The notes under the pieces: model-generated
What the model was told of the DNA's origin: nothing
Databases searched by the model: none
Seen by the model: only the letters and a program-made list of their open reading frames with translations
NCBI GenBank assembly: GCA_007644065.1
Contig: VJWN01000007.1
Location: forward strand, 1,488,001-1,552,000
Direction of reading: 5' to 3'
Source: Margaritispora aquatica
Taxonomy: Eukaryota > Ascomycota > Leotiomycetes > Helotiales > Discinellaceae
DNA length: 64,000 nucleotides
Program-made: the position numbers and the translations under genes
Shown: in pieces, positions 1 to 11,718 of the stretch
Layout: every line of letters begins with the position of its first letter
Position numbering within the stretch: position 1 is the stretch's first letter

Positions 1-955
1 GCAAATTCCCTTTGATTGAGAGAAAAAAAGTTAAATTTTGATTAAGGCTTGGAGGCAAGGCAATCATCAACTGACAGCTGCAAAGATAGACACCCCGTTT
101 GTTAGCTGTGACTGGCTGGCGCTAGCAGGCACTCGCTTTCCCAAAAGGCTTCAACAAAACATCTGGAAAAGGCCAGCAGCTGGAACGCCATCCACGAAAG
201 GCGCCACCAAAGCATGCATGCAAGTGCAGGGGACATTCCTCCTATGACAACCAAGGAATAGCTGGACTTGGTGTATAGCAATACGGAGGTACAGCAAGAC
301 AGAGGACAGAACCAATAGCACGAGCAGGAGCATCCGCTTCAACTTCAACCAACAAGACAGAACACAAGTGTAAAAAGCTTCAATTACAACCTCCCCATCT
401 AAATAACCACTCTGCCCTACCCACCCACGCACTATTAGCCACTCCACTCTACTCCAAAAACGCCCAACTCAACGTCGAGACCCAGAATCCATCTAGTCCA
501 GTAGCAATCTAAGAACCAGATCTACACAGAAAACCACGCACAAAGCCACACACAAAGCCAGCCACCTCTCAAGCCCAACATGATATGCAACCAGCCAACC
601 AACCAAGCAAGCTAGTCTTGCAACACAAACACATACAATAGTAGGTAGTTAGTTACTGCAAGCGAAGTAGAGCAGAGCCGAGCAGCAAGATTAAGGTAAG
701 GTACGGTAGGAGAAAAAAAGAACTTGGCGTGGGTATACATGACTCATCTCAGCTCGTCACAACTCTAGTCTACTTCGTGAGCAATCGCTCTGGTCTGTTT
801 GTTCTTCCACTGCTTCAGGCTCTCCCAACCCTCCCCGCCCCCTCTCACCATCGCCCGTGAACTCGCATTTCAATACCACACCCACCCACGCATATTGTCT
901 CCCCTAAACACTCGCAAATACCATTTACAAGCACTACCCAAGCACTTCGACACAT
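1..955. other. Intergenic / probable 3' flank of the kinesin gene
   Basis: I see no gene here. The only open frames are short, unspliced and without recognisable motifs. The stretch is rich in simple CA/CCAA-type sequence (for example around 540-620) and pyrimidine tracts around 815-850. The part next to 955 should hold the 3' UTR of the kinesin gene, which is transcribed leftward. Confidence 0.5.
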
Positions 956-3856
956 CTACTTCTGTCCAGAGAAGAACCAACTCGTCCTCTTACCACCAGC
1001 TGGGTTTTCATTCTGCAGCCCGCTGATAGTAGGGATGGCTGGTCCATCACCGCCTCCACCACCTCTAAGAGGCTTCGCAATCCTTGACCCTGCTCCGCCG
1101 AATGAGAAACCACCTTGTGTGGGTGAGCCGAGACCTCGGGTCGAACCAGCCTTGGCGGCTTCGAGCCGTTCCTTGACAGCTGTGAGTTGAGCTTCGAATC
1201 TGGTGGTTGTTAGTAATGATTCGTGTGGATATGGGCAAGCGAGAACGGAATAGGGGACATACCTGTGATTAGCCGCAGTCAATTTTTCTTGGCTGTCCTG
1301 CAACAAGGTTTCTAGACTCTGAATCCGCTCATTTCTTGCAATCAACTTTCTCTCCGCGATAGCAACCTCTTTCTTGAGACTACCGTTTTGCTCGACGAGC
1401 TGTCTTTGGACATGAGTCAATTGCTCAAGATTCCTCTCCAAGAAAGCCATCTTCTTTTGCTGTGCTCGGTTGTTGCTTGAGCGCAGGACGTTGTTGTACT
1501 GCTCCCTGGTCTCGTCAAGCGAGATTTCCAGTTCCACAACACGCTCACACCTGTTCTGCAGGTCACGCATAAGACTCTTCTTCATCACATCGAATTCGGT
1601 GATTTGTTGCTGAATGGACTTGCCGTTCGCCATAGCCCCACCTGCACCATTCGCTAAGCCACCAGCCTTCAATTTGCGCTGGAGATCGTCGTTGACTGCC
1701 TTGAATCTTTCAATCTCAGAACGACCCAGGGCCAATTCCTTCTTGAGATCTTCAACCAGTGTCGTTGATGCATCTTGTCTATTAGCATATGCTTGCTCAA
1801 GTCTTTGCTTGACTTCTTGGACATCTGCGCCAGACAGATTCCTCTCCAGGAGATCTTCATATTCACGCTCGACAGCTTCCAACCGATCTTCAAGTTGCTC
1901 TCTCATTTTGGCAGCAGTATCGTCGAAAGGAGCATCGTATGTTGAGAGCTCAGCTTGGCGAATGATGCCTTGCGTCTCGACAAGTGCAACACGGATCGCA
2001 GCAAGCTCTTCTGGCGCAATTGGTTCACCGGCTGCAGCTTGTTGATGAAGGGAATCGACATGGTCGATCACTCTCTTTACAGTCCTCTCATTGTCGCTAA
2101 AACCTTCTCCACCCAGGTCAAAGCCAGCCATCATTTTCGCCATCTTTTCTGCTTTCTTCTTCTCCTTTTCGTCTAATACTGCGGACGTCTCTTTGGCGGA
2201 CATCTTGACATTAAGAAGTTGTTGTTTGACCTCATCCAGCTCAGCAGTGAGTTCGGTGTTTGCTTCTTTCAGGCCATCCATAGTAATTTGAGCCTCTTTG
2301 CTCTCGAAGGATATCCGCTCCATGTGCATTTTGAGCTCGTTCACTTGACCCGTCAGTTTCTCATTTTCACCGTTTACTTTGCTATCTCTTTCCTTTAGAT
2401 ACGTCAATTCTTCTGTCTTATCGCGAAGTGTCTTCTCGATAATCACAATTTGCGACTCCTTCTCTGCAATTTGGTCTTGTAGCTCGTTTTCTCGTCGCAG
2501 GAATTCTTCCCTTTCATCGCGCTCTAGTCCGATTGGGGTTGCTGAACGCTCAGAGATAGCAGGTGTCTCCGCTCGGCTTTCTGGGTTGAGCCGTGACGGC
2601 GTGGATGGTCTAGCTGGTTGGGCTCTCGCTTTGGAAATACCAGGTCCTTCTAGAGGCGGAGCCCATCTTTCTCTCGGTACAGATTCACCAGATCTCCACT
2701 GCTGTACTTCGGCATCCAAGGTATACACATACTGCTCGAACGTGGTGACTTGGGATTGCGCTTTCTTGAGAAGTGCCTTGAGCTCTGCGGGACTGATTTC
2801 TGCATTGACCTTTGCCTTGTTCTTGATTGCTTTCGCTCGCATACCAAAACGAAGCGTACCAAGAGTTTCCGCATCGTTGTAACTACTGGGCGAACAATTG
2901 ACGATCAGGGTTGTCCTACTATTTCCTCCTAGCGATTCTTGCAGAATTCTTGTGAGCTTGGAGTCTCGATAAGGAATGTGTGATGATTTGCCGTCCGTCA
3001 AGTTGTTAATAACCATGCCCAGCGCACTCAAACTCTTATTGATCTTCTTGGCTTCTTCTAAGGTCTGTCCGCTAGCACCAGTCTTGCCAACCTTCTCACT
3101 ACCAGCCAGATCCACCAAGAAGAGCTGCCCACTCTTTGCGGAGCCCGTCTCTACGTTCTTCTGGGTGATAGTGATCACGAATATCGAATGTGATCGCGAG
3201 GACTCGGCGTTCATATTTGTTGCAGCAACAGCTCTTGCGCTTCCTCCTCTCCGCATAACTTCGTAGACTTCCTGCACACTCGAGACGTAGATTTCCAGCA
3301 ATCCCTTGACATACACCCCCCTATTCTTCTCCTCGTGCACTGGAAGGTTGTCATTGTGCGGTGCCAGCAGATCGCGAATACGTTCCATGTAAATTTCCAT
3401 ATAACTGACTCGCACAGTATATTCAATGGTACCCGGGCTCGATAAGATGCTGGCGAATATCTGTTCCACTATCCGGGGAATCACTCCTCTGCCCTCATCA
3501 TTGTCAATATCCGTTCCCATCATTGTATAGGACTTTCCCGCGCCCGTCTGTCCGTATGCGAACACTGTGCCATTGTAACCGTTGAGGATATCGTCCACTG
3601 TGGGCTTGATTGAGAAGTCGAATACATCTTTTTGGCGCGAGCTCATATCAAACACACGATCAAAGGTGAAGGATCCTGTAGCCTCTTTCGACTGCACATT
3701 CAAATCAGCCGCAGATTATACAAATGGAGAGCTAAAACCTACATCCAGACGGCAAGTATCCTCTGTCTCAAACGTAACAATAGGCTGCCCCCCAAGCTCT
3801 ATCTCGGTGCGATTCTGCGGGCGGAACCGCGCCACGACCTTGATACTGTTCGACAT
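956..3856 (-). CDS. Conventional kinesin heavy chain (kinesin-1)
   Basis: Plus-end microtubule motor for organelle and vesicle transport in hyphae. Exons (minus strand) are 3856-3743, 3691-1263 and 1199-956, giving 928 aa. Both introns have GT-AG ends and keep the frame. The motor domain covers about residues 1-330. It has the P-loop GQTGAGKS at 85-92, the switch I motif NAESSRSHS and the switch II motif DLAGSEK. A neck and a long interrupted coiled-coil stalk follow. The tail carries SRIAKPLRGG, the IAK autoinhibitory motif of conventional kinesins, followed by a Gly-rich end. Length and domain order match fungal kinesin-1 (Neurospora NKin, Aspergillus KinA), which work without light chains. 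The start gives the sequence MSNSIKVVARFRPQNR, typical of the family. Very secure; only the exact 3' exon join is inferred. Confidence 0.96.
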
Positions 3857-4477
3857 GATCGCGAGACGTGTATTATCCAGGGACGATCATATGGACAGTG
3901 CGAGAGCTCGAGAGCGAAACTTGCGGAGTTGTGATTGTGATTTTACGTTGGATAAGGAGGTTGTTGACACACTCGGCTCCGCGCCAGACTTTCAAGATTT
4001 CGCGTATCGGTACGGATGGCAGCCAATTTAGCCAATGCAATGCAATGCAATCACGTTACAAGAGTTAGGATGATGCTTGAAACAAAATGATATCAGATGG
4101 TAAATAAGCATCTAAAGTGAGGTGATTCACAGGTTAAGAAGCAAACCAAATTGAGGAAAGATGTTATGTTTTGCATGGTTGGGGTCTTTGCACAGTCAGG
4201 AATTTAATAACACGATGGATGTATTGCTGTACAATGCCAGCTGGACTTCAAAGCAACACAACCAGTTGTATCTGAAGTACTTTGACCTAACGCTCAAGCC
4301 CGCATTGCTATGCATAAACCAAACCATCGAAAAAGCAAAGTCATTTCCACCTCAAAAGAATAGAATGCCAAGTAGCCTTGCCTAATCACCGAAAACGCCA
4401 GATCAGAACCCCGCCATCATCAGGGTTTCATTATGCAATTTGCTAATGCTCTTTCAAGAGAGATTGCAATTTGGGTA
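3857..4477. promoter_or_regulatory. Kinesin upstream region and 3' flank of the Rad6 gene
   Basis: This region separates the kinesin start from the stop of the downstream Rad6-type gene, both on the minus strand. It must hold the kinesin promoter and, towards 4477, the start of the Rad6 3' UTR's neighbouring sequence. A short tandem of the pentamer ATGCA/TGCAA lies around 4035-4050. I see no coding exon. Confidence 0.35.
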
Positions 4478-5090
4478 TCATGATGCATCCTCCCAGCTCT
4501 TCTCAACCGACTCTCGTACACGCTTGGTATATTCCCTCCGGTTGTCTTTATATAGATTCGAGGCTTCGACATTGGCTGGGGAACTCGTGTTGGGATCGTT
4601 CAGAAGACTAATAAAGTCAGTAACATCCCTTATATCCATGTATGCACATACCTTTGAATACTAGTGAGAACAGCGGCCACATCGTATGTTGGACTCCACC
4701 GGTTTTGTAGGATATCCAGGCAGAGCTCTCCAGTTGCATAGACGTTTGGATGAAACATATTGCTGATGAACTTGACCGCTGGTGGCTTATTTGGATATTG
4801 CTCCTCGAAATGCATAACCAACCGAAATGTTCCATCCTCGAAGTCGGTGTCTGCAGGGCCAATAATGACAGCGTTCCTGTGCAGGTCAGAATGATGGGCT
4901 GTCTGGATGTTCTGGGGAGCCTACCATGTCATGACATTATCTGCCACAGGAGAGGCAGAAACACCAGCTGGAGGGTCTGTTTGCATCCGCTGTAACAAGT
5001 GTCAGAGACAAAGATGATCGTGTGCCATGTGCTGAAATAACCACAAACCTTGAAGTCTCTCATTAAGCGACGTCGAGCTGCTGTAGACAT
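4478..5090 (-). CDS. E2 ubiquitin-conjugating enzyme, Rad6/UBC2 type
   Basis: E2 enzyme that, with Rad18- or Bre1-type E3 ligases, ubiquitinates PCNA (DNA damage tolerance) and histone H2B, and with Ubr1 serves the N-end rule. The minus-strand exons are 5090-5049, 4989-4925, 4876-4652 and 4607-4478, giving 153 aa in a continuous frame. The start [17 protein letters not shown] and the block around the catalytic cysteine ([20 protein letters not shown]) are near-diagnostic for Rad6. The active-site Cys sits in GELCLDILQ. The C-terminus ends soon after the last helix with WEDAS and lacks the long acidic tail of budding-yeast Rad6, as in other filamentous fungi. All three introns are 45-60 nt long. 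Confidence 0.95.
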
Positions 5091-5908
5091 GATGGAATGT
5101 GTGGGAGGTTGTTTTGGGAGCTATGAACCGAACAGATGATATCTTTCTAGGTCGAAAGTTGATTTGATGTTTGGTGAGTGAGTTTGAACGTCGGTTGTGC
5201 TACAAAGATCATGTACCGTTCCGAGGTCGCCAGATGCTGGACCAGCTAGCTTTCAGATACGTCTATCCACGAGGTCCTGCCGGGATGAGATGAGTTCTTA
5301 GAACCAGAGGAACCAAAGGTTATGATAGAACTCGAAGATATCAGAGTCGAAGCTTTGTAAATTTGGTTTGTTGACCGTGAAAGGAGGATGGATGGATTGC
5401 ATGAAAGCCACTGGCGATCAAAGTCCGGCGCCACTCACCCCCACCTGTTGATTACGGATTTCACGTGGCGATTGTCAACCCCACCAAGAAGATTGAGGAT
5501 GAACTTCAGTATTTGCTTCAGACGGTTAAATAATTTATTATGATATTAACTTGAATTTGCTCTAGCTTCTCGAAGTTTGAAAGTATACGATCTTGGTTGA
5601 ATTCAGAGCCATGTATCATTCATGACCTAACACTCAAACGCTCAAGAGGACCCGAAGACAAAGATTAACAATATTACAATTTCATGCTTGCAAAACATCG
5701 AAGCTAAAACCAACGCCGAGAATGCTATCTTTACCATCAAATTGACGGTCCAGCCGCAAGCCAGCAAAACGCCATGTACAGGTCCTGGAATCCATCATCG
5801 ACCGGCTTTATACATATTCGCGCTATTGTCGTATTTACTCTGATGGCATCTTCTCCTCCACTACGATCCTTCATCCACCAGTCTAGCCTCTCAAAAAGGT
5901 TCAAGTCT
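5091..5908. promoter_or_regulatory. Rad6 upstream region and 3' flank of the Cys-tail gene
   Basis: There is no coding feature here. The right part (about 5620-5908) is AC/CA-rich and probably contains the 3' UTR of the small proline-rich gene. The left part (5091-5450) is the presumed Rad6 promoter, with no box I would name. Confidence 0.35.
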
Positions 5909-6495
5909 CTAGAACAACAGGTCTAGACAACAGCAGCAGGCCAAACTCGCCAGCAATGCCTCCATACAACCGGGGCTTCTATCTCGTCGCTGATCCAAGT
6001 ACTGTCCTTGAGGTCCATAGCCAGGCGCATATCCACCTGGACCATAACCTTGTGGTGGATAACCTCCTTGAGGTCCATATGGATTTTGTCCTGTCAAGCA
6101 GCGTCAGTCAATTCCGCAATGTATTCTAACCTCCGGATAAATCTCTCATTCCCATGCTTAGCAGGATGGTCCAACTCTTTCCCGCCATATCCACCAAGAG
6201 CAAAAAATGTGTGTGACATACCATAAGGTCCTTGCTGTGGCGCATAACCCATCTGAGGTCCTGGTTGATAATATCCTCCAGGTTGCTGCTGAGGTGGCCA
6301 CGGCTGTCCTGGTGGCCCTCCTTGCTGAGCATATTGCTGCTGCTGTCCATAACTATCATGTTGCTGCATGCCGCCATTTTGGTTGTACATGGTGTTTGGC
6401 TGAACGTGGGCGGGCGCGGGCGAGTTGACATTTGAAGATTCGTAAGTTGGAGGTGGTGGACCGCTAGCAGGAGGATCGTACTTTTGAGAAGACAT
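5909..6495 (-). CDS. Pro/Gln/Gly-rich protein with Cys-rich C-terminal tail (CYSTM-like)
   Basis: The minus-strand exons are 6495-6222 and 6090-5909, joined by a 131-nt intron; the product is 151 aa. The first 125 residues are low-complexity Pro, Gln, Gly and Tyr with repeated YGPQG/YPPQG units. The protein ends in CMEALLASLACCCCLDLLF, a short hydrophobic segment with four adjacent cysteines. This layout (disordered PGY-rich part, then a Cys-rich hydrophobic tail) is that of CYSTM/XYPPX proteins, which are small membrane-associated proteins often induced by stress. The membrane location is inferred from the family. The function in fungi is poorly known. Without the intron the frame runs into unrelated sequence and a stop, so the spliced model is preferred. 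Confidence 0.8.
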
Positions 6496-8107
6496 CGTGT
6501 AGTTTGATTGTATATATCAGAAAGTGGAAGATCAGTTATTAATGTGAAGCTCTGGTAGAAATTTTGATTAGGGCAGTCGGTGGAAATGGTAAATGGTCGC
6601 AAACGGTCACTAGTAGACCTGCTGGGCGTAGTTCAGTGACTGGTCTTCAGAAGAGAGTCAAACTTTGTCGATGTAGATGGAAACTGCAAAGTATGTCGTT
6701 TCCTTCCCGTAATTCAGATGGCAAAAGTGACTTCAGCTTGTCGTCGTCATGCGCTATACGGTCTTGGTGCGAGATGGTTCCGTGGTTCCGATATGGACCT
6801 CAATACTAACAAGACCTCGATTACGTTCTCAACTCAACAAGACAAGGGGACACTCCTCTGGCAGAATTCAAGCTGAATGAACAAAGAAGAGAAGCTTAGA
6901 AAAGATAGATACAGATGGAAAATACGGAAGAGAATATACAGACCATTCATCCGGAAGAAACCAACAACTGTCCGAAATGTTGGCCCGTGTTTGCAGATTT
7001 GCAACAATTGATGTTCCAGCACCATTGCCAATGTGGCGGAGCAAAATGACACTTTGAGGATGGCCGAGACCGAAGAATCAAAAAATGTCTCGGCCAATCT
7101 CTGGTATCTCTGGTATCTCTTGGGTTTTCGGAAGAACATTAATTGTTTGATGTGTTGTCTTGCCCTGCTGTCTCCTCACCGCAAGTGTTTATATATTCGA
7201 GGGGAGAAGGTGTGAAGCCTTGTATATTTTTTTTTCCTTTCAAATACTTCTTCTGCTGTACAAAGTATACCCAAGCCTTATCCATGGATCTCCTACGAAA
7301 GTTCGTCATGGTGGATCCTGAGGTACCTTAGGTCATTGGGCACGTGATATTTCTCGAAGTCAATTATCCCATGTTCAGGTTCTCTTGGCATTTGTACAGT
7401 CAGCAGAGCTACCCTGGGCTTGACAGGCTTGACAGGCTTAACATGGTGGGAGGAAGTGGTGGTTTCCTCGCCAGCCTCCTCGATTCCCAGAAGTCAATAG
7501 AGGAAGAGGGGTCATATCTGCTCATTTCATAAGGTACTCGTTAGCATTTTCTCATGCGGATAAACCAATGGATTGATTTTCCATTTTCTTCATCATTCCC
7601 AGCCTCTGAATTCTCACTACTCTCTCTCTCTCTCCCTCTCTCTCCCCCTCTCCCTCTCCCTCTTCTGCGCCTGGGGGATGTTCATTGCGCAATCAAGTTG
7701 TGGCACACCAACTGCAGTTGACCTCACCTGCAGAAACAGGGCTTGCACGGGTCCTCGCTCATGATGGTTCCTGCAACAGCTTGCGGCTCCTGATCAAAGA
7801 ATATCCAAGGCTGGTTATCCATCAGACCACCTCTACAAGTCGAATTATCTCCACAAACCGAATTATCTCTTTGTCTTGACACCCTTCAGAGTACGTACAT
7901 TGGAGGTTCAAGTAGGAGAAGCATTCGAGATCACCGAAGGTTTCAGAGCTTGGACTGTGGGTCTGCCTATCGCAACACTCTCGATCAACACCAGATCTTC
8001 CCAATCGACGGCTTGTCGCATCGCAATTCTCCTCGAAGGAATACAAGAGGTTGCGCCGATTCTGCGAGACGGAAAGCAGCATACATCGCCATTGAGTGTG
8101 TGTAACC
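6496..8107. other. Intergenic region between divergent small genes
   Basis: This 1.6 kb lies between the divergent starts of the Cys-tail gene (-) and the membrane-protein gene (+), so it should contain both promoters and possibly long 5' UTRs. Features seen: a short tandem CTCTGGTAT x2 near 7100, GCTTGACAGG x2 near 7420, a CT-rich microsatellite at 7621-7664, and an 11-bp direct repeat (CGAATTATCTC) near 7842 and 7859. An open frame through 7876-8232 has no recognisable motif and I do not call it. Confidence 0.4.
7621..7664. repeat. CT-rich microsatellite
   Basis: Nearly pure pyrimidine run made of (TC)n and CCCTC units, upstream of the membrane-protein gene. Such CT tracts are common just upstream of fungal transcription starts, so it may mark the core promoter. 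Confidence 0.8.
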
Positions 8108-8752
8108 ATGGCGCCAATATTATCAATCGTCCCGCGAACATCCTCATCGGCGCATCCTACAACACTTCTCCACAGCTTGTCGCGCCGAGCATCAACATCC
8201 ATCTCTCGACTATTGAATCGACAATCAAATAATGCTGCGATTATCCCTACGACCTACGGTAGCATAAATTCTGGCCCATCTCCAGGAACAGTTGTTGGCA
8301 TTGTTCTCGGCTCTGTCGGAGGCTTTCTCTTGTTACTCTGGCTCCTCTATACATGTCTGAACTTTGGCACTGTGGGCTCAACATATTCAGAGAGCATCGT
8401 GATTCGCGACAGGCGCAAGTCCCGTGGTTCAGCTCGATCACGAAGAGTTAGTGAGACAGTCGAGGTGAGGAGAGATCGAACACCAGTACGCATTGTGAGG
8501 GAACCGAGCATCGTCAGACCACCGCCTGTAGAGAGAGTTGAGCGCGTCATTGTGGAAGAAAGACGAGAAACAAGAAGAGAACGAGAGATGAGTCCAGATA
8601 GCGACGAGGTCGTGGTGATTGAGGAGCATAGTCCGCCAAGGAGGAAGAAGAGTGAGCGGAGAGAGGATGATAGGCGGGAAAGCGGATACCGGACTGTTGA
8701 TCCAGGAGCATATGGAGGTGTTGTTGGTGGACGAAAGAGTAGCAGAAGGTAA
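8108..8752 (+). CDS. Single-pass membrane protein with basic/acidic cytoplasmic tail
   Basis: An intronless 214-aa reading frame from ATG 8108. One clear transmembrane segment (about residues 61-84, VVGIVLGSVGGFLLLLWLLY) follows a Ser/Thr-rich N-terminal part. After it comes a highly charged tail rich in RR, RE and EE, with clusters such as VEVRRDRTPVRIVRE, an acidic patch around SPDSDEVVVIEE and a KKSERREDDRRE segment. The GSxxGxVVGIVLGSVGG stretch resembles membrane anchors seen in many fungal hypothetical proteins; I do not recognise a functional family. The N-terminus is uncertain. The first 40 residues look unlike a signal peptide, and the true start may be elsewhere or in an upstream exon. 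Confidence 0.6.
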   Translation: MAPILSIVPRTSSSAHPTTLLHSLSRRASTSISRLLNRQSNNAAIIPTTYGSINSGPSPGTVVGIVLGSVGGFLLLLWLLYTCLNFGTVGSTYSESIVIRDRRKSRGSARSRRVSETVEVRRDRTPVRIVREPSIVRPPPVERVERVIVEERRETRREREMSPDSDEVVVIEEHSPPRRKKSERREDDRRESGYRTVDPGAYGGVVGGRKSSRR

Positions 8753-8895
8753 TATGGACGACTTATGATATACGAGGGAAGGAGCATAGCGAGATATGGA
8801 ATGGGTGGTATGTATGGCACAAGAGTAGGACAGCATCTTGAGGATCGGGCGGAGATATGGTCTACATGCTGACTATATGGTATGGCATGGCATTG

Positions 8896-8912
8896 TTTTT
8901 TTTTTTTTTTTT
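8896..8912. repeat. Poly(T) run, 17 nt
   Basis: An uninterrupted T17 about 145 bp after the stop of the membrane-protein gene. It could be part of that gene's 3' UTR or a neutral homopolymer. Confidence 0.85.
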
Positions 8913-9070
8913 GCTTGGGACTGATATCCTTTTGGGCGTCTAAGAAAAGGTACGTACATCATCGCATTTGCATTGCAATTTTTGTACAGACTCCATTATG
9001 TTAGCTAGGTAGGTAGTTAGGGCTGTGTAAAAATACAATATCAATATTACAGTCAAGAACTCTCAATGCC

Positions 9071-9090
9071 TCTCTCTCTCTCTTTCTCTT
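9071..9090. repeat. TC dinucleotide microsatellite
   Basis: A short (TC)n run ending in TTTCTCTT. It has no associated gene. Confidence 0.8.
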
Positions 9091-10390
9091 ACGCAACAAC
9101 AAGATTGATGCTTCCCCTCTTGAGCCCTCCATCGCTTAGATAGGAGTTCTGGGTAGCAAGTGCTGCTGCTTGCACACAGTTACGAAAAAATCCTACCCAA
9201 TTCCCGCCAATCCACTTCTTAAACTATAAAATCAAATCGTCGCGCTTTTGCTTCCTTCTGGCGATATCCTGCAAATGCGTGACTGCCTGTTCCTGTGGCA
9301 CAAGGTGATTTGAGGCGGTTGGTTGCATCCTAAGCGGCGTTATCTTTGTTCCTGTGGCTTTTCTTGGGGACATGGCTACTCTGTTCCCTTAATTATCACA
9401 GGAATTATTTGTTCAATGACGTTTTTGTTTTGCTGCTGCTGCTTCCAATGCTAGCCCGGTTTGCTAGTGTTGTATTTTCGTTGTCTTTTCGTTGTCAACT
9501 ACCCTAGAAGTACCACCTGGCACTTCCGGTTCTTTCCTGGTGCAGCAATTTATCAGACAAGAAACTACCTTAGCTATGTAGAAGGGAGTTTAGGCACAGA
9601 AGCGGAAAGTAGGGAGGTCAGTTATGTAAGTAAGTGCTTGGATTTCAGTGATATGTGCGGTATCTACGTGATGCTGGGCGCGCATCTCTCGCGTGCCAGT
9701 TTTGAAGTGCTTCTTTCTTGCTGTAGTGGTTGTGGTTACGGTGAGCAGAACGGGGAGTGCAGGTTGGTTATATACCTATCTTGCTGCTGTGGTGTATGAG
9801 GTGCGGAGGAGGATGAGGAATTCATACCTGGGTGTTGGTTAGGGAAAGTGAGGTTGTGCTGCTACTTGTGTAAGGTGGAGGTGGGAATGGATTCGAAGAC
9901 TTGAACTTGAAGATAAAATTGAAAATGAACTAGTGAGACTAGCTATGAAAACGCAAGAATTCCGTGAAAGTTCTGACTGTGGTGACGGCACTATAAATCC
10001 AACACTGTGGGGGAGTATTGAAGTCAACAATGCGATTTTAAATGAACAAACAACCTGGGCACATAACCACCTAGGCAGCGGTAGACTCGAAATCATATTA
10101 CTGACCTACGTAGTATTTAGTCTCCTTTGAATTACGGATTTAGGTAACAATAGTTTTGCTCTTCTGTAGATTTAAGGGCAGTTTCTTGTTTTCGCTCGCT
10201 TATCGATTTCCCACCACTATGATTTGCTGCCAATCCATCTCAAGTGAGATCTTACCACTGTCTACACTTCGCCGTCAAGAACAAATAGCTTGTCTGCTTC
10301 CTTGCCAACTCGAACTCAAAACTCAATAACTGCCCCAAGATGTTGGCCAAGTTTGAGACATCGAGAAATGAAAGGTATCAGCATTACCTA

Positions 10391-10440
10391 CAGTACTAGT
10401 CAACTGCTATTAAACGAAGCGAAGAACACGAAAATTCCGA
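10391..10440 (+). repeat. Left terminal inverted repeat
   Basis: Begins CAGTACTAGTCAACTGCTA and ends near ACGAAAATTCCGA. It pairs imperfectly with the right end: CAGTA, GTCAACT, CTA(A)TTAA and CGAAAAT are shared. Several of the differences are transitions, consistent with later mutation. Confidence 0.88.
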
Positions 10441-10592
10441 TTTTTTCGAAATATATACTTTTATTAATATTAAATTAACTAACAAGTTTAAAAATATAAA
10501 AATAAAATTATTTAAAAGCTCTAATTCGTCCGTATAATATATATATAAAAAAAATATACTATAATACTATAGACCCTCTAGTATTTTGTATG

Positions 10593-11681
10593 CTACCCGT
10601 CCGCCGCGATACAGGCCTCTATTCTACTATGTATACTCTTATATAAATTGTCGAAAAGTGACTGATCTAGTGTATCCCACGTAGCCTATAAACAGCTCTC
10701 TAGCCTCGCTCTTGCGGCTTCTAACTCGCTTTTTTCGGCTATAACGTTAGGAAACATCTCGTAGACCCGTGTTTTAAGGTGCCACTAGACGTGCTTAATA
10801 GGATTAAGGTCTGGCGAGTACGTAGGCCAGTTTAGAAGGCAAGGAATACCCCTAAGACGAAACTATTCGCGGACCTTATACGCATAGTGTATAGGTACAT
10901 TGTCTTGTATAAACACGTAACCGGGCTCTATTTTATCGAAAGCTAGTGCTACCTCTACGTCGAGAACTTCGAGGTACGAGTTAGCCGAATATCTATGCTT
11001 TTTAGACTCGAAATTACGGTCTATGATATAGAGGTTACTTCTTCCGTAGTCCTAGAAGGATCCCTAGACTATAACCTTTATATTCTTATTTGTACCGTAT
11101 GTTTGGACCTTATCCCGATCCTATTTCTGTGCTAGTGTTCGAAAGACCTATTCTTGTCGTTTTCCCCGCCCCCGCTCTACTGAATACTCGTCACTCTATA
11201 CGACCATACCCTAGTCCTCCTAGTTCTAGTACCTATACGCGAGGTACTAGGTAAGCCTAGTAGCTACGTGAGCTTCCGTTAATAACGGACGGCGTTTTGC
11301 ATACTAATTGGTAATGCCGTACTTCTTGAGGATAGTCTTGACGGTAAAGGTCTGATATCGGAGCCTATACGCTGTAATGACCTGTAGGTATATATCCTTT
11401 AGGTTTAAACGAACGTATCGTAGGAGGATTCGTTTATCGCGATTAGTATATGATTTCCCCCGCGGGGCTTTCGCTGTTTCGAGGCCGTCGTAGTGAACTA
11501 ATTGTTAGTAAATAGTATATCGAACGGTCGCGGGGTATAAAAATAGCTCCTTTGCGATATTAGCTTGTTTGATGCCCTCTTCGAACCTCCCTATCACTCT
11601 ACCGCGTTAATATAGAGTAAGATGCTTTCTATTAATTTAATTCCTAGTTATAGAGCGTAAAGCTCTTCGTTGAGGTGGTAT
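10593..11681 (-). pseudogene. Tc1/mariner transposase, RIP-degraded
   Basis: Reading the minus strand from 11681 gives 363 codons to the terminal TAG at 10593-10595 with no frameshift but about fifteen internal stop codons. The presumed start codon now reads ATA. Recognisable parts are an N-terminal helix-turn-helix region (VIGRFEEGIKQANIAKEL), a first catalytic Asp in the SDE-type block, a second in FIQDNVPIH, and the C-terminal block WPTYSPDLNPIKHVWWHLK. In Tc1 relatives the last block reads NPIE, with Glu as the third catalytic residue; here it is Lys. Most stops stand where a conserved Trp is expected. Nothing here can make an active protein. Confidence 0.88.
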
Positions 11682-11718
11682 TTTTATAATATCAAAAAAG
11701 AATGATAGTGGCTAGGAT

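Larger units (their letters stand above)
8753..10390. other. Gene-free region left of the transposon
   Basis: No gene is supported. Simple sequence includes a 17-nt T run at 8896-8912 and a TC microsatellite at 9071-9090. Short unspliced frames (for example 9461-9799) show no motif. Confidence 0.45.

Noticed and set aside
151..447. Minus-strand 98-aa frame with a hydrophobic stretch
   Set aside because: The Leu/Val run comes from simple GCA/CAGG-type sequence and lies in the kinesin 3' flank; no homologue recognised.
7876..8232. Plus-strand 118-aa frame upstream of the membrane-protein gene
   Set aside because: Different frame from the membrane protein, no motif; considered as an upstream exon but no join improves the model.
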